Assembly: GCF_002080045.1 (NCBI RefSeq)
Contig: NZ_MUIN01000003.1
Span: 379,501 to 443,500, forward strand
DNA from: Pseudomonas sp. Bc-h
GTDB taxonomy: Bacteria; Pseudomonadota; Gammaproteobacteria; Pseudomonadales; Pseudomonadaceae
Length of the DNA stretch: 64,000 bases
Direction: 5' to 3'
Below are positions 9,644 through 18,966 of this stretch, piece after piece. How positions within the stretch are numbered: position 1 is the first letter of the stretch; each line of letters opens with the position of its first letter. The notes below the pieces were generated by a model. It ran no database searches, was not told where the DNA came from, and was given only the letters and a program-made list of their open reading frames with translations. Made by a program: the position numbers and the translations under genes.

Positions 9644-9793
9644 ATGCAACGCAAGCCGGATTTACTATGGATTTTGGTCATTTTGTTCGGCTTGGGCATT
9701 GTCACCACCGGATACGCGCAGGGGCTGTGGTCCGCCAAGGCCGATGCGCCGGTTGAAATCACCCAGCAACAACAGCAACAGCCTCGCCGCTGA
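9644..9793 (+). CDS. Small membrane protein, 49 residues
   Basis: ATG at 9644 preceded by AGGGGGGC. It encodes MQRKPDLLWILVILFGLGIV... with one hydrophobic segment (residues ~8-27) and a short Gln-rich tail ending in Pro-Arg-Arg. A positive N-terminus followed by the helix predicts a single-pass inner-membrane protein with its tail outside the cytosol. A hairpin at 9804-9825 follows at once. Function unknown; start signal, composition and following hairpin support a real gene. Confidence 0.65.
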   Translation: MQRKPDLLWILVILFGLGIVTTGYAQGLWSAKADAPVEITQQQQQQPRR

Positions 9794-9803
9794 TTCAGCG
9801 CTG

Positions 9804-9825
9804 GCAGCCCGGCTTACCGGGCTGC
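9804..9825. terminator. Hairpin between the 49-residue gene and ygfA
   Basis: GCAGCCCGG and CCGGGCTGC form a perfect 9-bp stem with a 4-base loop. It is flanked on the right by CAAAAAA and has no downstream U-run on the + strand. It probably ends transcription of one or both convergent genes. Confidence 0.5.
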
Positions 9826-9845
9826 TGCAAAAAATCGCTACGCCA

Positions 9846-10472
9846 TCACGCCAAATACCAACGCTTGTCCGACACCGTTCCTTGCAGCGGTACATCCCAA
9901 CTGGCGACAGCCAGCTTCTCGACTTTCTGACATTCGTGGGCCAGACCGAGCAACACCGGTTTCTGCCAGGCTTTTCGACGCGCCTGATAGGCCAGGCTGC
10001 GGTCGTAGAATCCGCCGCCCATCCCCAGCCTCCCGCCTTGATCGTCGAAGCCCACCAGCGGCATCAGGATCAGGTCCAGCGCCCAGATCTTGCGTTGTTT
10101 TCTGGCATCGATGCGCGGTTCGGGAATCCGGAAGCGGTTGGGCCGGAATCTCTCCCCCGGCCGCACGCGCTGGAACACCATTTTGGTTCGGGGCCAGGCG
10201 CTGAGCACCGGCAGATAAGTCTTTTTCCCACGACGTTGAGCTTCGCGCAGCAGCAAGCGCGGATCGATTTCACCGTCCATCGGAAGGTACAGAGAAACAT
10301 GCCGGGCACGGCGGAAAAGTGGATTTTGCGCGAGTTGACGGTACAGACCCTGTGCCGCCTGTCGCTGTTCTGCGCGATTGAGCGCACGACGAGCCTTGCG
10401 TAGAAGACGACGCAATTGTGGGCGGGAAAGTGCAGAGGAATCGTTCAGGGAAGCGGCGCCACAAGAAGTCAT
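9846..10472 (-). CDS. ygfA: 5-formyltetrahydrofolate cyclo-ligase
   Basis: 208 residues. It converts 5-formyl-THF to 5,10-methenyl-THF with ATP. Typical features are the basic N-terminal RRLLRKARRAL segment, SLYLPMDGEIDPRLLL, and the C-terminal phosphate-binding GFDDQGGRLGMGGGFYDRSL. It lies directly downstream of 6S RNA, the arrangement conserved in gamma-proteobacteria, where both can share a transcript. The annotated ATG has a weak ribosome site; no better downstream start is evident. Confidence 0.93.
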   Translation of the reverse strand: MTSCGAASLNDSSALSRPQLRRLLRKARRALNRAEQRQAAQGLYRQLAQNPLFRRARHVSLYLPMDGEIDPRLLLREAQRRGKKTYLPVLSAWPRTKMVFQRVRPGERFRPNRFRIPEPRIDARKQRKIWALDLILMPLVGFDDQGGRLGMGGGFYDRSLAYQARRKAWQKPVLLGLAHECQKVEKLAVASWDVPLQGTVSDKRWYLA

Positions 10473-10582
10473 GCAGGCGGGTCCGTGCGATTTGGAAGAG
10501 GGGCCGGGGGATCAGGTTGATTCACGATGGCCGCCCCATTTCCACCGCCAGACAGGACGTCTGGCAATGGTTTGAGAATTTG

Positions 10583-10761
10583 AGACTCCCCGACGAACCG
10601 CTGTCGGTGTAGCCCTTGAACCCGAAAGTTCAAGGTGGAGATTGCAGGAGGCTTTAAGGCTTTCCGTCGAGCGGACATGCACACCAACCCCAACGTGCAA
10701 CCCCCGTGGTTGTGCGTATCGGCTCAGGGACATGACCGACTGGCAAGCACTCCAGGGAGCG
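10583..10761 (-). ncRNA. ssrS: 6S RNA
   Basis: The 320-bp zapA-ygfA gap reads, on the minus strand, as a typical gamma-proteobacterial 6S RNA of about 179 nt. The ends pair (5' CTCCC with 3' GGGAG). The conserved CCCTGAGCCGATA appears in the 5' half, and CCTTGAACTTTCGGGTTCAA gives the strong hairpin in the 3' half. A -10 box lies just upstream. 6S RNA mimics an open promoter and binds sigma-70 RNA polymerase in stationary phase. Ends are estimated from pairing and from the -10 box, to within ~5 nt. Confidence 0.9.
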
Positions 10762-10767
10762 GTGGCA

Positions 10768-10773
10768 AGTATA
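10768..10773 (-). promoter_or_regulatory. -10 box of the 6S RNA promoter
   Basis: TATACT on the minus strand, 7 bases before the inferred 6S 5' end. The hexamer 17 bases further upstream (CTGATT) is a poor -35. Confidence 0.65.
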
Positions 10774-10792
10774 CCGAATCATGTCGCAACAA

Positions 10793-11110
10793 TCAGCCTT
10801 GTGCTTTTGGCTCATCCGTGGCAAGGACCAGGTCCACGCGGTCCAGAAGATCGCGCACCTGCTCGCGGGTCGAGCCGCTGGCCTGGGCTTCGGGCAGTTC
10901 CTGTTTGTGCAACAGGTCATGGGTAATGTTCAGCGCGGCCATCACCGCGATACGGTCGGCGCCGATGACCTTGCCGCTGCTGCGGATCTCGCGCATCTTG
11001 CCGTCCAGATAACGCGCGGCGCTGACCAGATTGGTGCGCTCTTCCTGAGGGCAGATGATCGAATACTCTTTGTCGAGAATTTGCACGGTGATGCTGTTGC
11101 CATTACTCAT
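10793..11110 (-). CDS. zapA: Cell division protein ZapA
   Basis: 105 residues. ZapA binds and bundles FtsZ at the division ring. The N-terminal globular part carries ITVQILDKEYSIICPQEE, and the long C-terminal helix holds LDGKMREIRSSGKVIGADRIAVMAALNITHDLL. The correct ATG is 11,110; the open frame upstream overlaps the next gene. It overlaps the coiled-coil gene by four bases (ATGA), so they are one operon, with 6S RNA and ygfA following. Confidence 0.94.
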   Translation of the reverse strand: MSNGNSITVQILDKEYSIICPQEERTNLVSAARYLDGKMREIRSSGKVIGADRIAVMAALNITHDLLHKQELPEAQASGSTREQVRDLLDRVDLVLATDEPKAQG

Positions 11111-11316
11111 GAGTCTTGCTCCAGGGCCTTGAGGCGCGAAATCATGGACTCGACCTTTTGCCGGGCGATTTCGTTCTTTTCGATGAGGTGAGCGCGTTCC
11201 TCGCGCCAGGTTTTTTCCTGAGCTAATAAGAGTCCGTTTTGACTTTTTAGTTGCTCGACACGATTGATCAATAACTCCAGTCGAGCCATCAGCGCTTGCA
11301 GGTCGTTGTCTTCCAT
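11107..11316 (-). CDS. ZapB-like coiled-coil protein (TIGR02449 family)
   Basis: 69 residues, almost entirely heptad-patterned helix: LQALMARLELLINRVEQLKSQN and later KVESMISRLKALEQ. Small coiled-coil proteins of this family sit directly upstream of zapA in pseudomonads and are likened to ZapB, which links ZapA to the division apparatus. That role is inferred from size, coiled coil and coupling to zapA. Confidence 0.85.
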   Translation of the reverse strand: MEDNDLQALMARLELLINRVEQLKSQNGLLLAQEKTWREERAHLIEKNEIARQKVESMISRLKALEQDS

Positions 11317-11465
11317 TGTTTTCCACTGATTACTTTCAGATGAGTGGTGCAGGAGCTGGGGTCGGGACTCGCCTCGAATATCGCCGGATAGCTTGGGCGC
11401 GTCTGCCGGTGCTACGATACAAGGCCTTCATTCTAGACATTGCGCCGCTTGGCGCCTAGTTGCCC

Positions 11466-12017
11466 ATGCCTAATCAGAATTCCCCGTACAACGCATTCGC
11501 CACTTTGCTCGAAAGCAGTGGTCATCCAGTCTCCCCCGCCGAGCTGCACGGCCTGCTGCTGGGCCGCAGTTGCGCAGGCGCAGGCTTCGACGCAGATGAC
11601 TGGATCGAAGACGCAAAGCTATTGCTGGAAACCGAGCCTGAAGCCAACGTGCGCCAGGCCCTGATCGGTTTGCAGGAAATGGTGAAAAACGAATTGACCG
11701 GCGACGACATGACCGTTGTGCTGCTGTTGCCCGGTGACGATGACCCTCTGGTTGCGCGGACGACCGCGATGGGCCAGTGGTGTCAGGGTTTCCTTAACGG
11801 TTTCGCCCGTGTCGGCGGTCAGTCGCTGAGCGAAGACGCTCGGGACGTGTTGCAGGATCTGGCGGCCATCGCGCAGATTCAGGATGCGCTGGACGAGTCC
11901 GAAGACGGCGAGAGCGACTACATGGAAGTCATGGAGTACCTGCGCGTCGCGCCGCTGCTGCTGTTCACCGAGTTCAACAAGAAAGCGGAACCTGAAGCGA
12001 AGCCTTCTTTGCACTGA
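11466..12017 (+). CDS. ygfB: YgfB/UPF0149 family protein
   Basis: 183 residues, all-helical UPF0149 (YecA-like) fold with [20 protein letters not shown] near the N-terminus, [16 protein letters not shown] mid-way, and an acidic [16 protein letters not shown] end. There is no C-terminal SEC-type zinc motif. In P. aeruginosa YgfB is reported to dampen expression controlled by AlpA and to affect beta-lactam tolerance; the same role here is inference. ATG 11,466 has a poor ribosome site; a TTG six bases upstream is the alternative. Confidence 0.88.
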   Translation: MPNQNSPYNAFATLLESSGHPVSPAELHGLLLGRSCAGAGFDADDWIEDAKLLLETEPEANVRQALIGLQEMVKNELTGDDMTVVLLLPGDDDPLVARTTAMGQWCQGFLNGFARVGGQSLSEDARDVLQDLAAIAQIQDALDESEDGESDYMEVMEYLRVAPLLLFTEFNKKAEPEAKPSLH

Positions 12018-12094
12018 TTGCCTGTCGTCGCCGATCCGGTCGTCCTCCTTTGCGTTGGCGACCTGCGCACTCACCCGGAGGACCGTCCTTGCCC

Positions 12095-13429
12095 ATGATC
12101 CATATCCCGAAAGCCGAATACGCCCGTCGTCGCAAAGCCTTGATGGAGCAGATGGAGCCCAACAGCATCGCCATTCTGCCGGCGGCTGCGGTGGCCATTC
12201 GAAATCGTGATGTCGAACATGTGTACCGCCAGGACAGCGACTTTCAGTACCTGAGCGGCTTCCCTGAGCCTGAAGCGGTGATCGTCCTGATTCCCGGTCG
12301 CGAATATGGCGAATATGTTTTGTTCTGTCGCGAGCGCAATCCCGAGCGCGAGCTTTGGGACGGGCTTCGCGCCGGCCAGGACGGGGCGATTCGTGATTTC
12401 GGCGCCGACGACGCCTTCCCCATTACCGACATCGACGACATTCTGCCCGGCCTGATCGAGGGTCGTGATCGGGTGTACTCGTCGATGGGCAACAATCCCG
12501 AGTTCGATCGCCATGTGATGGAGTGGATCAACGTCATCCGTTCCAAGGCCCATCTGGGCGCGCAACCGCCGAAAGAGTTCGTTGCGCTGGATCACTTGCT
12601 GCACGACATGCGTCTGTATAAGTCGGCGGCCGAAGTGAAAGTGATGCGAGAGGCCGCACAGATTTCTGCACGCGCCCACGTTCGTGCGATGCAGAGCAGC
12701 CGCGCCGGGCTTTACGAGTTCAGCCTGGAAGCCGAGCTGGACTACGAGTTCCGCAAGGGCGGGGCAAAGATGCCAGCCTATGGCTCCATCGTCGCGTCGG
12801 GCCGCAATGCCTGCATCCTCCACTATCAAGAGAACGATGCACCGCTCAAGGACGGCGATCTGGTGTTGATCGATGCCGGTTGCGAGATCGACTGTTACGC
12901 CAGCGACATCACCCGAACGTTTCCGGTCAGCGGCAAGTTTTCCGCTGAACAGAAAGCGATCTATGAGTTGGTGCTGAGGTCTCAGGAAGCAGCGTTTGCC
13001 GCCATCAAACCGGGTAACCACTGGAACCAGGCTCATGAGGCGACGGTTCAGGTAATCACTGCCGGGCTGGTGGAACTGGGCCTGCTACAGGGCGAGGTCG
13101 ATGAACTGATCGCCGCCGAGGCGTACAAAGCTTTTTACATGCACCGCGCCGGCCACTGGCTCGGCATGGACGTGCACGACGTTGGTGAATACAAGGTCGG
13201 TGGTGAGTGGCGTGTGCTGGAAGTCGGCATGGCGCTGACCGTCGAACCGGGTATTTATGTGTCGCCGGACAATCAGAACGTCGCGAAGAAATGGCGCGGG
13301 ATCGGTGTACGAATCGAGGACGATGTCGTGGTGACCAAAAAAGGCTGTGAAATCCTGACCGGTGGCGTGCCCAAGTCAGTTCCTGAAATCGAGGCCCTGA
13401 TGGCTGCTGCGCGAACTGAAGCCGCATGA
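12095..13429 (+). CDS. pepP: Xaa-Pro aminopeptidase
   Basis: 444 residues. It removes N-terminal residues preceding proline; dinuclear manganese enzyme of the pita-bread fold. The N-terminal domain (DSDFQYLSGFPEPEAV) is followed by the catalytic domain with metal ligands in LVLIDAGCEIDCYASDITRTFP, HRAGHWLGMDVHD, LTVEPGIY and GVRIEDDVVV. The ATG at 12,095 follows CCCGGAGGACC at a longish distance. It ends with ATGA shared with ubiH, in the conserved ygfB-pepP-ubiH-ubiI order. Confidence 0.95.
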   Translation: MIHIPKAEYARRRKALMEQMEPNSIAILPAAAVAIRNRDVEHVYRQDSDFQYLSGFPEPEAVIVLIPGREYGEYVLFCRERNPERELWDGLRAGQDGAIRDFGADDAFPITDIDDILPGLIEGRDRVYSSMGNNPEFDRHVMEWINVIRSKAHLGAQPPKEFVALDHLLHDMRLYKSAAEVKVMREAAQISARAHVRAMQSSRAGLYEFSLEAELDYEFRKGGAKMPAYGSIVASGRNACILHYQENDAPLKDGDLVLIDAGCEIDCYASDITRTFPVSGKFSAEQKAIYELVLRSQEAAFAAIKPGNHWNQAHEATVQVITAGLVELGLLQGEVDELIAAEAYKAFYMHRAGHWLGMDVHDVGEYKVGGEWRVLEVGMALTVEPGIYVSPDNQNVAKKWRGIGVRIEDDVVVTKKGCEILTGGVPKSVPEIEALMAAARTEAA

Positions 13430-14613
13430 GCCGCTTCAATCTGGCCATCGTCGGTGGCGGTCTGGTGGGCGCGAGCCTGGCGTTGGCGTTGCAAGCTGGC
13501 GCCAAGGCACGGGGCTGGAAAATCGTCCTGATCGAGCCTTTCGCGCCGGGCGACACCTACCAGCCTAGTTATGATGCACGATCCTCGGCGCTGTCCTTTG
13601 GCGCGAGACAGATCTACGAACGCCTCGGCCTGTGGCAGCAGATCAGCCGTCGTGCCGAGCCTATCCTGCAGATTCAGGTGTCCGATAAAGGCCGGTTCGG
13701 CGCCGCGCGTCTGTCATCAATGCAGGAAGGCGTGCCTGCGCTGGGCTATGTGGTTGAAAACGCCTGGCTCGGCCAATGCCTGTGGCAAGGGCTGGATAAA
13801 GATGTGATCAGTTGGCGAGTGCCTGCCGAAGTGAAACAGATGCGGGCGCTGCACGACGGATACCGCCTGACCCTGAACGATGAAACCCAACTGGATTGCG
13901 ACCTGGCGGTGCTCGCCGATGGCGGCCGTTCGAGTTTGCGCGAGCAACTGGGCATCGGCGTTCGAACCACTCCCTACGACCAGAGCGCATTGATCGCCAA
14001 CATCACGCCGGGCGAGGCGCATTGCGGTCAAGCTTTCGAGCGCTTCACCGACGAAGGCCCGATGGCATTGCTGCCATTGCCTGACAATCGCTGCGCGCTG
14101 GTGTGGACTCGCAAGCCCGAGGAAATAAAACGCCTGATGGCGCTGGACGACCGCAGCTTTCTGACTGAGCTTCAGGGCGTGTTTGGCTATCGCCTCGGCG
14201 CGTTGAAGCAGGTCGGTGTGCGTCATACCTACCCGCTGTCGTTGATCGAGGCCGAAGAGCAGGTGAGGTCTAACCTGGTCGTATTGGGCAACGCCGCGCA
14301 CAGCCTGCATCCGATTGCAGGCCAGGGTTTCAACCTGTCGTTGCGCGATGCGGCATCGTTGGCCGAAGCGCTGCTCGCCAGTGACGCAATGCCCGGCGAT
14401 CTGCCAACTTTGCAGGCCTACCGCGACCGTCAGTACCTGGATCAAAAACTTACCGTGGGCTTTTCCGATCAGGTCACCCGGCTGTTCGGCAGCCAGCAGC
14501 CGGCAATCACTGCCGGCCGTAATATTGGCTTGCTCGGCCTGGACCTGCTGCCCTCGGCCAAGAGCTGGTTCGCCCGGCAGGCCATGGGGCTGGGAACGCG
14601 GGCTGATGTCTAA
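13426..14613 (+). CDS. ubiH: 2-octaprenyl-6-methoxyphenol 4-hydroxylase UbiH
   Basis: 395 residues, class A flavin monooxygenase. N-terminal dinucleotide site LAIVGGGLVGASLALAL, the UbiH-type DARSSALSFGARQIYERLGLW block, the DG motif in LAVLADGGRSSLR, and the C-terminal GNAAHSLHPIAGQGFNLSLRD for FAD ribityl binding. It hydroxylates a ring position in ubiquinone synthesis. Coupled to pepP by a four-base overlap and followed after 49 bases by a second hydroxylase. Confidence 0.93.
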   Translation: MSRFNLAIVGGGLVGASLALALQAGAKARGWKIVLIEPFAPGDTYQPSYDARSSALSFGARQIYERLGLWQQISRRAEPILQIQVSDKGRFGAARLSSMQEGVPALGYVVENAWLGQCLWQGLDKDVISWRVPAEVKQMRALHDGYRLTLNDETQLDCDLAVLADGGRSSLREQLGIGVRTTPYDQSALIANITPGEAHCGQAFERFTDEGPMALLPLPDNRCALVWTRKPEEIKRLMALDDRSFLTELQGVFGYRLGALKQVGVRHTYPLSLIEAEEQVRSNLVVLGNAAHSLHPIAGQGFNLSLRDAASLAEALLASDAMPGDLPTLQAYRDRQYLDQKLTVGFSDQVTRLFGSQQPAITAGRNIGLLGLDLLPSAKSWFARQAMGLGTRADV

Positions 14614-14662
14614 CCCCTCTTTTCACACGTGGCCGTTGCCACAGCCGAGAACGATTTAAAGC

Positions 14663-15883
14663 ATGGAAACGCGCGCAGATCTGCTGATTGTCGGGGCCGG
14701 AATGGTCGGTAGCGCATTGGCGCTGGCGCTGCAAAACAGCGGGCTGAACATTCTTGTGGTCGATGGCAGCCCGTTAAGCGTCAAGCCGTTTGACCAGAAC
14801 GCGGTATTCGAGCCGCGGGTCAGTGCGTTGTCCGCAGCCAGCCAGCGTATTCTCGAACGTCTGAACGTCTGGGACGGCATCGTCTCGCGGCGCGTCAGCC
14901 CTTATGGCGAGATGCATGTGTGGGATGGCAGCGGCACGGGGAAGGTGCATTTCTCCGCGTCGAGCGTGCATGCCCAGGTGCTCGGCCATATCGTCGAAAA
15001 CCGCGTGGTGCAGGATGCGTTGATCGAGCGTCTGCACGACTGCGATATCGGCCTTCTGGCCAACGCGCGGCTGGAGCAGATGCGCCGTTCCGGTGATGAC
15101 TGGCTGCTGACTCTGGCGGATGGCCGCACCTTGCGCTCGCCGCTGGTGGTCGCTGCTGATGGCGCCAATTCCACAGTCCGGCGCATGACCGGCACCGCCA
15201 CCCGCGAATGGGACTACATGCACCACGCCATCGTGACCAGCGTGCGCACGGCAGATTCCCACCGGAAGACTGCCTGGCAGCGTTTCACCGATGACGGCCC
15301 TCTGGCCTTTCTGCCCCTTGAGCGTGAGGGTGAGCATTGGTGTTCCATCGTCTGGTCTGTAACGCCTGCTGAGTCCGAGCGGCTGATGAAGCTGGAAGAG
15401 GATGCCTTCTGTCGCGAGCTTGAGAAGGCCTTCGAGGGGTGTCTCGGGCAGGTGATCTCTGCTGATCCGCGTTTGTGTGTGCCGCTGCGTCAGCGTCATG
15501 CCAAGCGCTATGTCGCTGAAGGATTGGCGCTCATTGGCGATGCCGCGCACACCATTCACCCGCTGGCCGGGCAGGGCGTGAATCTGGGCTTCCTTGATGC
15601 CGCCGTGCTGGCCGAAGTGCTGCACAGTGCGGTCGAGCGCGGCGAACGACTGGCTGATCCAAAAGTGCTCAGCCGCTACGAACGCCGTCGCATGCCGCAC
15701 AACCTGGCGTTGATGGCGGCAATGGAAGGTTTCGAGCGACTGTTTCAGGCAGATCCGTTGCCGGTTCGCTGGTTGCGCAATACCGGCTTGAAAATGGTCG
15801 ATCAGTCAGCGGAAGCCAAGGCGATGTTCGTGCGCCAGGCGCTGGGGCTCACGGGAGATTTGCCGGAGCTGGCGAGGCTGTAA
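14663..15883 (+). CDS. ubiI: Ubiquinone-synthesis FAD hydroxylase (UbiI/VisC-type)
   Basis: 406 residues, same family as UbiH: LLIVGAGMVGSALALAL at the N-terminus, EPRVSALSAASQRILERLNVWD, VVAADGANSTVRR, and GDAAHTIHPLAGQGVNLGFLD near residue 290-310. Position after ubiH fits UbiI (VisC), the C5 hydroxylase. A UbiF-like activity cannot be excluded from sequence, and pseudomonads vary in which hydroxylases they keep. Confidence 0.88.
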   Translation: METRADLLIVGAGMVGSALALALQNSGLNILVVDGSPLSVKPFDQNAVFEPRVSALSAASQRILERLNVWDGIVSRRVSPYGEMHVWDGSGTGKVHFSASSVHAQVLGHIVENRVVQDALIERLHDCDIGLLANARLEQMRRSGDDWLLTLADGRTLRSPLVVAADGANSTVRRMTGTATREWDYMHHAIVTSVRTADSHRKTAWQRFTDDGPLAFLPLEREGEHWCSIVWSVTPAESERLMKLEEDAFCRELEKAFEGCLGQVISADPRLCVPLRQRHAKRYVAEGLALIGDAAHTIHPLAGQGVNLGFLDAAVLAEVLHSAVERGERLADPKVLSRYERRRMPHNLALMAAMEGFERLFQADPLPVRWLRNTGLKMVDQSAEAKAMFVRQALGLTGDLPELARL

Positions 15884-15976
15884 TCAAGCCTGCAACATCT
15901 GGTAACGGCTCGGGCCGGACTTCGTTGATGCGATTCACTACCATTTCGCCTCATTTCTCAAAGACGAGGCCCCCGC

Positions 15977-16978
15977 ATGCTGGCGAGGAAGCGTATTCTG
16001 GCTGCCCTGGCATTGGCCGTGCTCGGCAGCACCGCCCAGGCCGCTGATGAAGTTGTGGTTTACTCCTCCCGTATCGACGAGCTGATCAAGCCGGTGTTCG
16101 ATGCCTATACCGCCAAGACTGGCGTGAAGGTTAAGTTCATCACCGACAAGGAAGCGCCGCTGATGCAGCGCATCAAGGCCGAGGGGGAGAACGCGACCGC
16201 CGACCTGCTGCTGACTGTCGACGCCGGCAACCTTTGGCAAGCCGAGCAGATGGGCATCCTCCAACCCTTCACGTCTGCCGTTATCGACGCAAACATCCCC
16301 GCGCAATATCGTTCCTCGACCCACAGCTGGACGGGTCTGAGCCTGCGTGCGCGGACCATCGCCTATTCGACCGACCGGGTAAAACCCGAAGAGCTGACCA
16401 CCTACGAAGCACTCGCCGACAAGCAGTGGGAAGGGCGTCTGTGCCTGCGCACGGCGAAGAAGGTCTACAACCAGTCGCTGACCGCCACGCTGATCGAAAC
16501 CCATGGCGCCCAGGCATCCGAGAAGATTCTCAAGGGCTGGGTCAACAACCTGTCCACCGACGTGTTCTCCGATGACATCGCGGTGCTTGAGGCAATCAAC
16601 GCTGGCCAATGCGACGTCGGCATCGTCAACACCTACTATTACGGTCGCCTGCACAAGCAGAATCCCGATCTGGCCGTGCGCCTGTTCTGGCCGAACCAGT
16701 CGGATCGCGGTGTACACGTGAATCTGTCCGGTATTGGTTTGACCAAGTACGCGCCGCATCCGGATGCCGCCAAGGCACTGGTCGAGTGGATGACTGGCCC
16801 TGAGGCGCAAACGATATTCTCCGGTACCAACCAGGAATTCCCCGCCAACCCGAAAGTCCCGCCGTCTGAAGAAGTGGCGAGCTGGGGTGAGTTCAAGGCT
16901 GACACCATTGCGGTCGAGATCGCCGGGAGACGTCAGGCCGAGGCAATTCGCATGATGGATCGGGTTGGCTGGAATTGA
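15977..16978 (+). CDS. Fe(III) ABC transporter, periplasmic binding protein
   Basis: 333 residues with a signal peptide cleaved after TAQA (residues ~20-23). The mature protein begins [10 protein letters not shown], the family's usual start. Consecutive tyrosines in [11 protein letters not shown] supply the ferric-iron phenolate ligands of FbpA/HitA/FutA proteins. It delivers iron (free ferric ion or small chelate) to the permease encoded downstream. The adjacent intergenic REP may reduce coupling between the two genes. Confidence 0.9.
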   Translation: MLARKRILAALALAVLGSTAQAADEVVVYSSRIDELIKPVFDAYTAKTGVKVKFITDKEAPLMQRIKAEGENATADLLLTVDAGNLWQAEQMGILQPFTSAVIDANIPAQYRSSTHSWTGLSLRARTIAYSTDRVKPEELTTYEALADKQWEGRLCLRTAKKVYNQSLTATLIETHGAQASEKILKGWVNNLSTDVFSDDIAVLEAINAGQCDVGIVNTYYYGRLHKQNPDLAVRLFWPNQSDRGVHVNLSGIGLTKYAPHPDAAKALVEWMTGPEAQTIFSGTNQEFPANPKVPPSEEVASWGEFKADTIAVEIAGRRQAEAIRMMDRVGWN

Positions 16979-17038
16979 ACTACACAGTTGCCACAGATTG
17001 ACTGACGTAACGCAGCACTCGAATCGACCTAGCACTTT

Positions 17039-17128
17039 GGAAGGGGAGCTTGCTCGCGAAATGCGCTGGGTCGGACAAATGAATGCTGACTGACACTCCG
17101 CGATTCGCGGGCAAGCTCCCTCCCACGG
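17039..17128. repeat. REP pair, family B, inside the iron-transporter unit
   Basis: Left arm GGAGCTTGCTCGCGAA, right arm TTCGCGGGCAAGCTCCCTCC, separated by about 50 bases. It lies between the binding protein and permease genes, which run in the same direction. Confidence 0.88.
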
Positions 17129-17195
17129 GAATTGGCGCTCGCACCTGACGCCGAGTGAATTGGCAAGCTGCATCTTTTTCGTTGAGAACACCCCC

Positions 17196-18812
17196 TTGGC
17201 CCATCCCGTCCAGCGCCGCTGGTATCCCCTGGTTTTCGCGATCGCCGCACTGGTGCTTCTGCCACTGAGCGTGCTGCTGTTTTCCTGGCAGACCATCGAT
17301 CACGAAATCTGGTCGCATTTGTGGGAAACCCAGATGCCGCGCCTGCTGGGCAATACCCTGACATTAGTGCTCGGCGTGGGCGTTGGCGTGACGCTGCTGG
17401 GGGTGAGTCTCGCCTGGCTCACTGCACTGTGCGAATTCCCCGGTCGACGCTGGCTGGACTGGGCGCTGATGCTGCCGTTCGCCATTCCGCCCTATGTGCT
17501 GGCGTTCGTGTTCGTCGGCCTGCTCGACTTCGCAGGGCCCGTGCAAACGCTGATGCGCGATTGGTTTGGCACTGGCATACGCTTTCCCCGCGTGCGCTCC
17601 ACTGGCGGCGTTATCGTGGTTCTTGTGCTGGTCTTCTACCCCTACGTTTACCTATTGGCACGCACGGCGTTTCTCGCTCAGGGCAAAGGCCTCATGGAGG
17701 CGGCGCGGATTCTCGGCCAGTCTCCGTGGCAGGCCTTCTGGCGCGTCGCGTTGCCGATGGCGAGACCGGCCATCGGTGCTGGCGTCGCGTTGGCGCTGAT
17801 GGAGACCCTCGCAGATTTCGGCGCTGTGTCGGTGTTTAACTTCGACACCTTCACTACTGCGATCTACAAGACCTGGTATGGGTTTTTCAGCCTGTCCAGT
17901 GCAGCGCAGCTCGCCAGTCTGCTGCTGTTGGCGGTGATGCTGGTTTTGTATGGGGAGCATCGCGCCCGTGGCGCCAGCCGTGCGAGCAACGAGCGGCCAC
18001 GGGTCAAGGCGTTGTATCACCTGCACGGCATCAAGGCAGTCGCGGCCACTGGCTGGTGTGGGCTGGTGTTCGCTTGCGCGTTCGTGGTTCCGCTGTTGCA
18101 GTTGATCGTCTGGGTTTGGCAACGCGGACGCTTCGATCTGGACGAACGCTACACCGGCCTGATCCTGCACACCCTCTATCTGGGAGGGATCGGGGCTTTG
18201 GTCACGGTGAGCGTGGCGATGATTCTGGTGTTCGCCCGTCGTTTGGCACCGACCCGTGCCATCCGCATGGGGGTGAGCCTGGCGAACATCGGTTATGCGC
18301 TGCCGGGGTCGGTGCTGGCGGTGTCGATCATGTTGGCATTCAGTTATCTGGATCGCGAGCTGGTGGTGCCGTTATCCAGTTGGCTCGGTGGCGCAGGCAA
18401 GCCGCTGTTGCTCGGCAGCCTGGCAGCGCTGGTGCTGGCGTATCTGGTGCGGTTCATCGCGGTCGCTTACGGGCCTCTTGAAAACAGCCTGTCGCGGATT
18501 CGCCCGTCACTGCCTGAAGCGGCGCGCAGCCTGGGCGTCAGCGGGCCACGTTTGTTTTTCAAGATTTATCTGCCGCTGCTGATTCCCGGCACCCTGAGCG
18601 CCGCGTTGTTGGTGTTCGTTGATGTGCTCAAGGAAATGCCCGCCACGCTGCTGATGCGCCCGTTTGGCTGGGACACGCTGGCGGTGCGGATTTTCGAAAT
18701 GACCAGTGAAGGGGAGTGGGCGCGAGCCGCTTTACCGGCGCTGACATTGGTCATGGTCGGTTTACTACCGGTAATTGGCCTAATCAGACGTTCGGCCAGA
18801 CCGATCGCCTAG
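17196..18812 (+). CDS. Fe(III) ABC transporter, fused permease
   Basis: 538 residues from TTG 17,196 (MAHPVQRRWYPLVF); a TTG at 17,160 would add 12 residues that do not look like a membrane-protein N-terminus. Two tandem permease modules of about six helices each, typical of FbpB/HitB. Each has the ABC-coupling EAA loop: EAARILGQSPWQAFWRVALP in the first, EAARSLGVSGPRLFFKIYLP in the second. No ATP-binding subunit gene follows, so the ATPase must be encoded elsewhere. Confidence 0.9.
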   Translation: MAHPVQRRWYPLVFAIAALVLLPLSVLLFSWQTIDHEIWSHLWETQMPRLLGNTLTLVLGVGVGVTLLGVSLAWLTALCEFPGRRWLDWALMLPFAIPPYVLAFVFVGLLDFAGPVQTLMRDWFGTGIRFPRVRSTGGVIVVLVLVFYPYVYLLARTAFLAQGKGLMEAARILGQSPWQAFWRVALPMARPAIGAGVALALMETLADFGAVSVFNFDTFTTAIYKTWYGFFSLSSAAQLASLLLLAVMLVLYGEHRARGASRASNERPRVKALYHLHGIKAVAATGWCGLVFACAFVVPLLQLIVWVWQRGRFDLDERYTGLILHTLYLGGIGALVTVSVAMILVFARRLAPTRAIRMGVSLANIGYALPGSVLAVSIMLAFSYLDRELVVPLSSWLGGAGKPLLLGSLAALVLAYLVRFIAVAYGPLENSLSRIRPSLPEAARSLGVSGPRLFFKIYLPLLIPGTLSAALLVFVDVLKEMPATLLMRPFGWDTLAVRIFEMTSEGEWARAALPALTLVMVGLLPVIGLIRRSARPIA

Positions 18813-18966
18813 GTGCGGGGTCACAACCTTGCGGCTACAATGCGCCGCAATCGACATGGTCTGTCAGACAATTCCGCAAATTAGCAAAAGCTCCAGACCC
18901 CAAGTCACGGGGGATTTGCCGTTGATTTGACGACCGCGTCTTCGCCACGCCCGGAAGGAGACACCC

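Noticed and set aside
15938..17296. 452-codon minus-strand frame across fbpA and the REP
   Set aside because: It runs through the clear binding-protein gene and a repeat element; not coding.
18813..18966. Glycine riboswitch before gcvT
   Set aside because: The 154-base gap has none of the conserved glycine-aptamer core, and only a weak hairpin potential.
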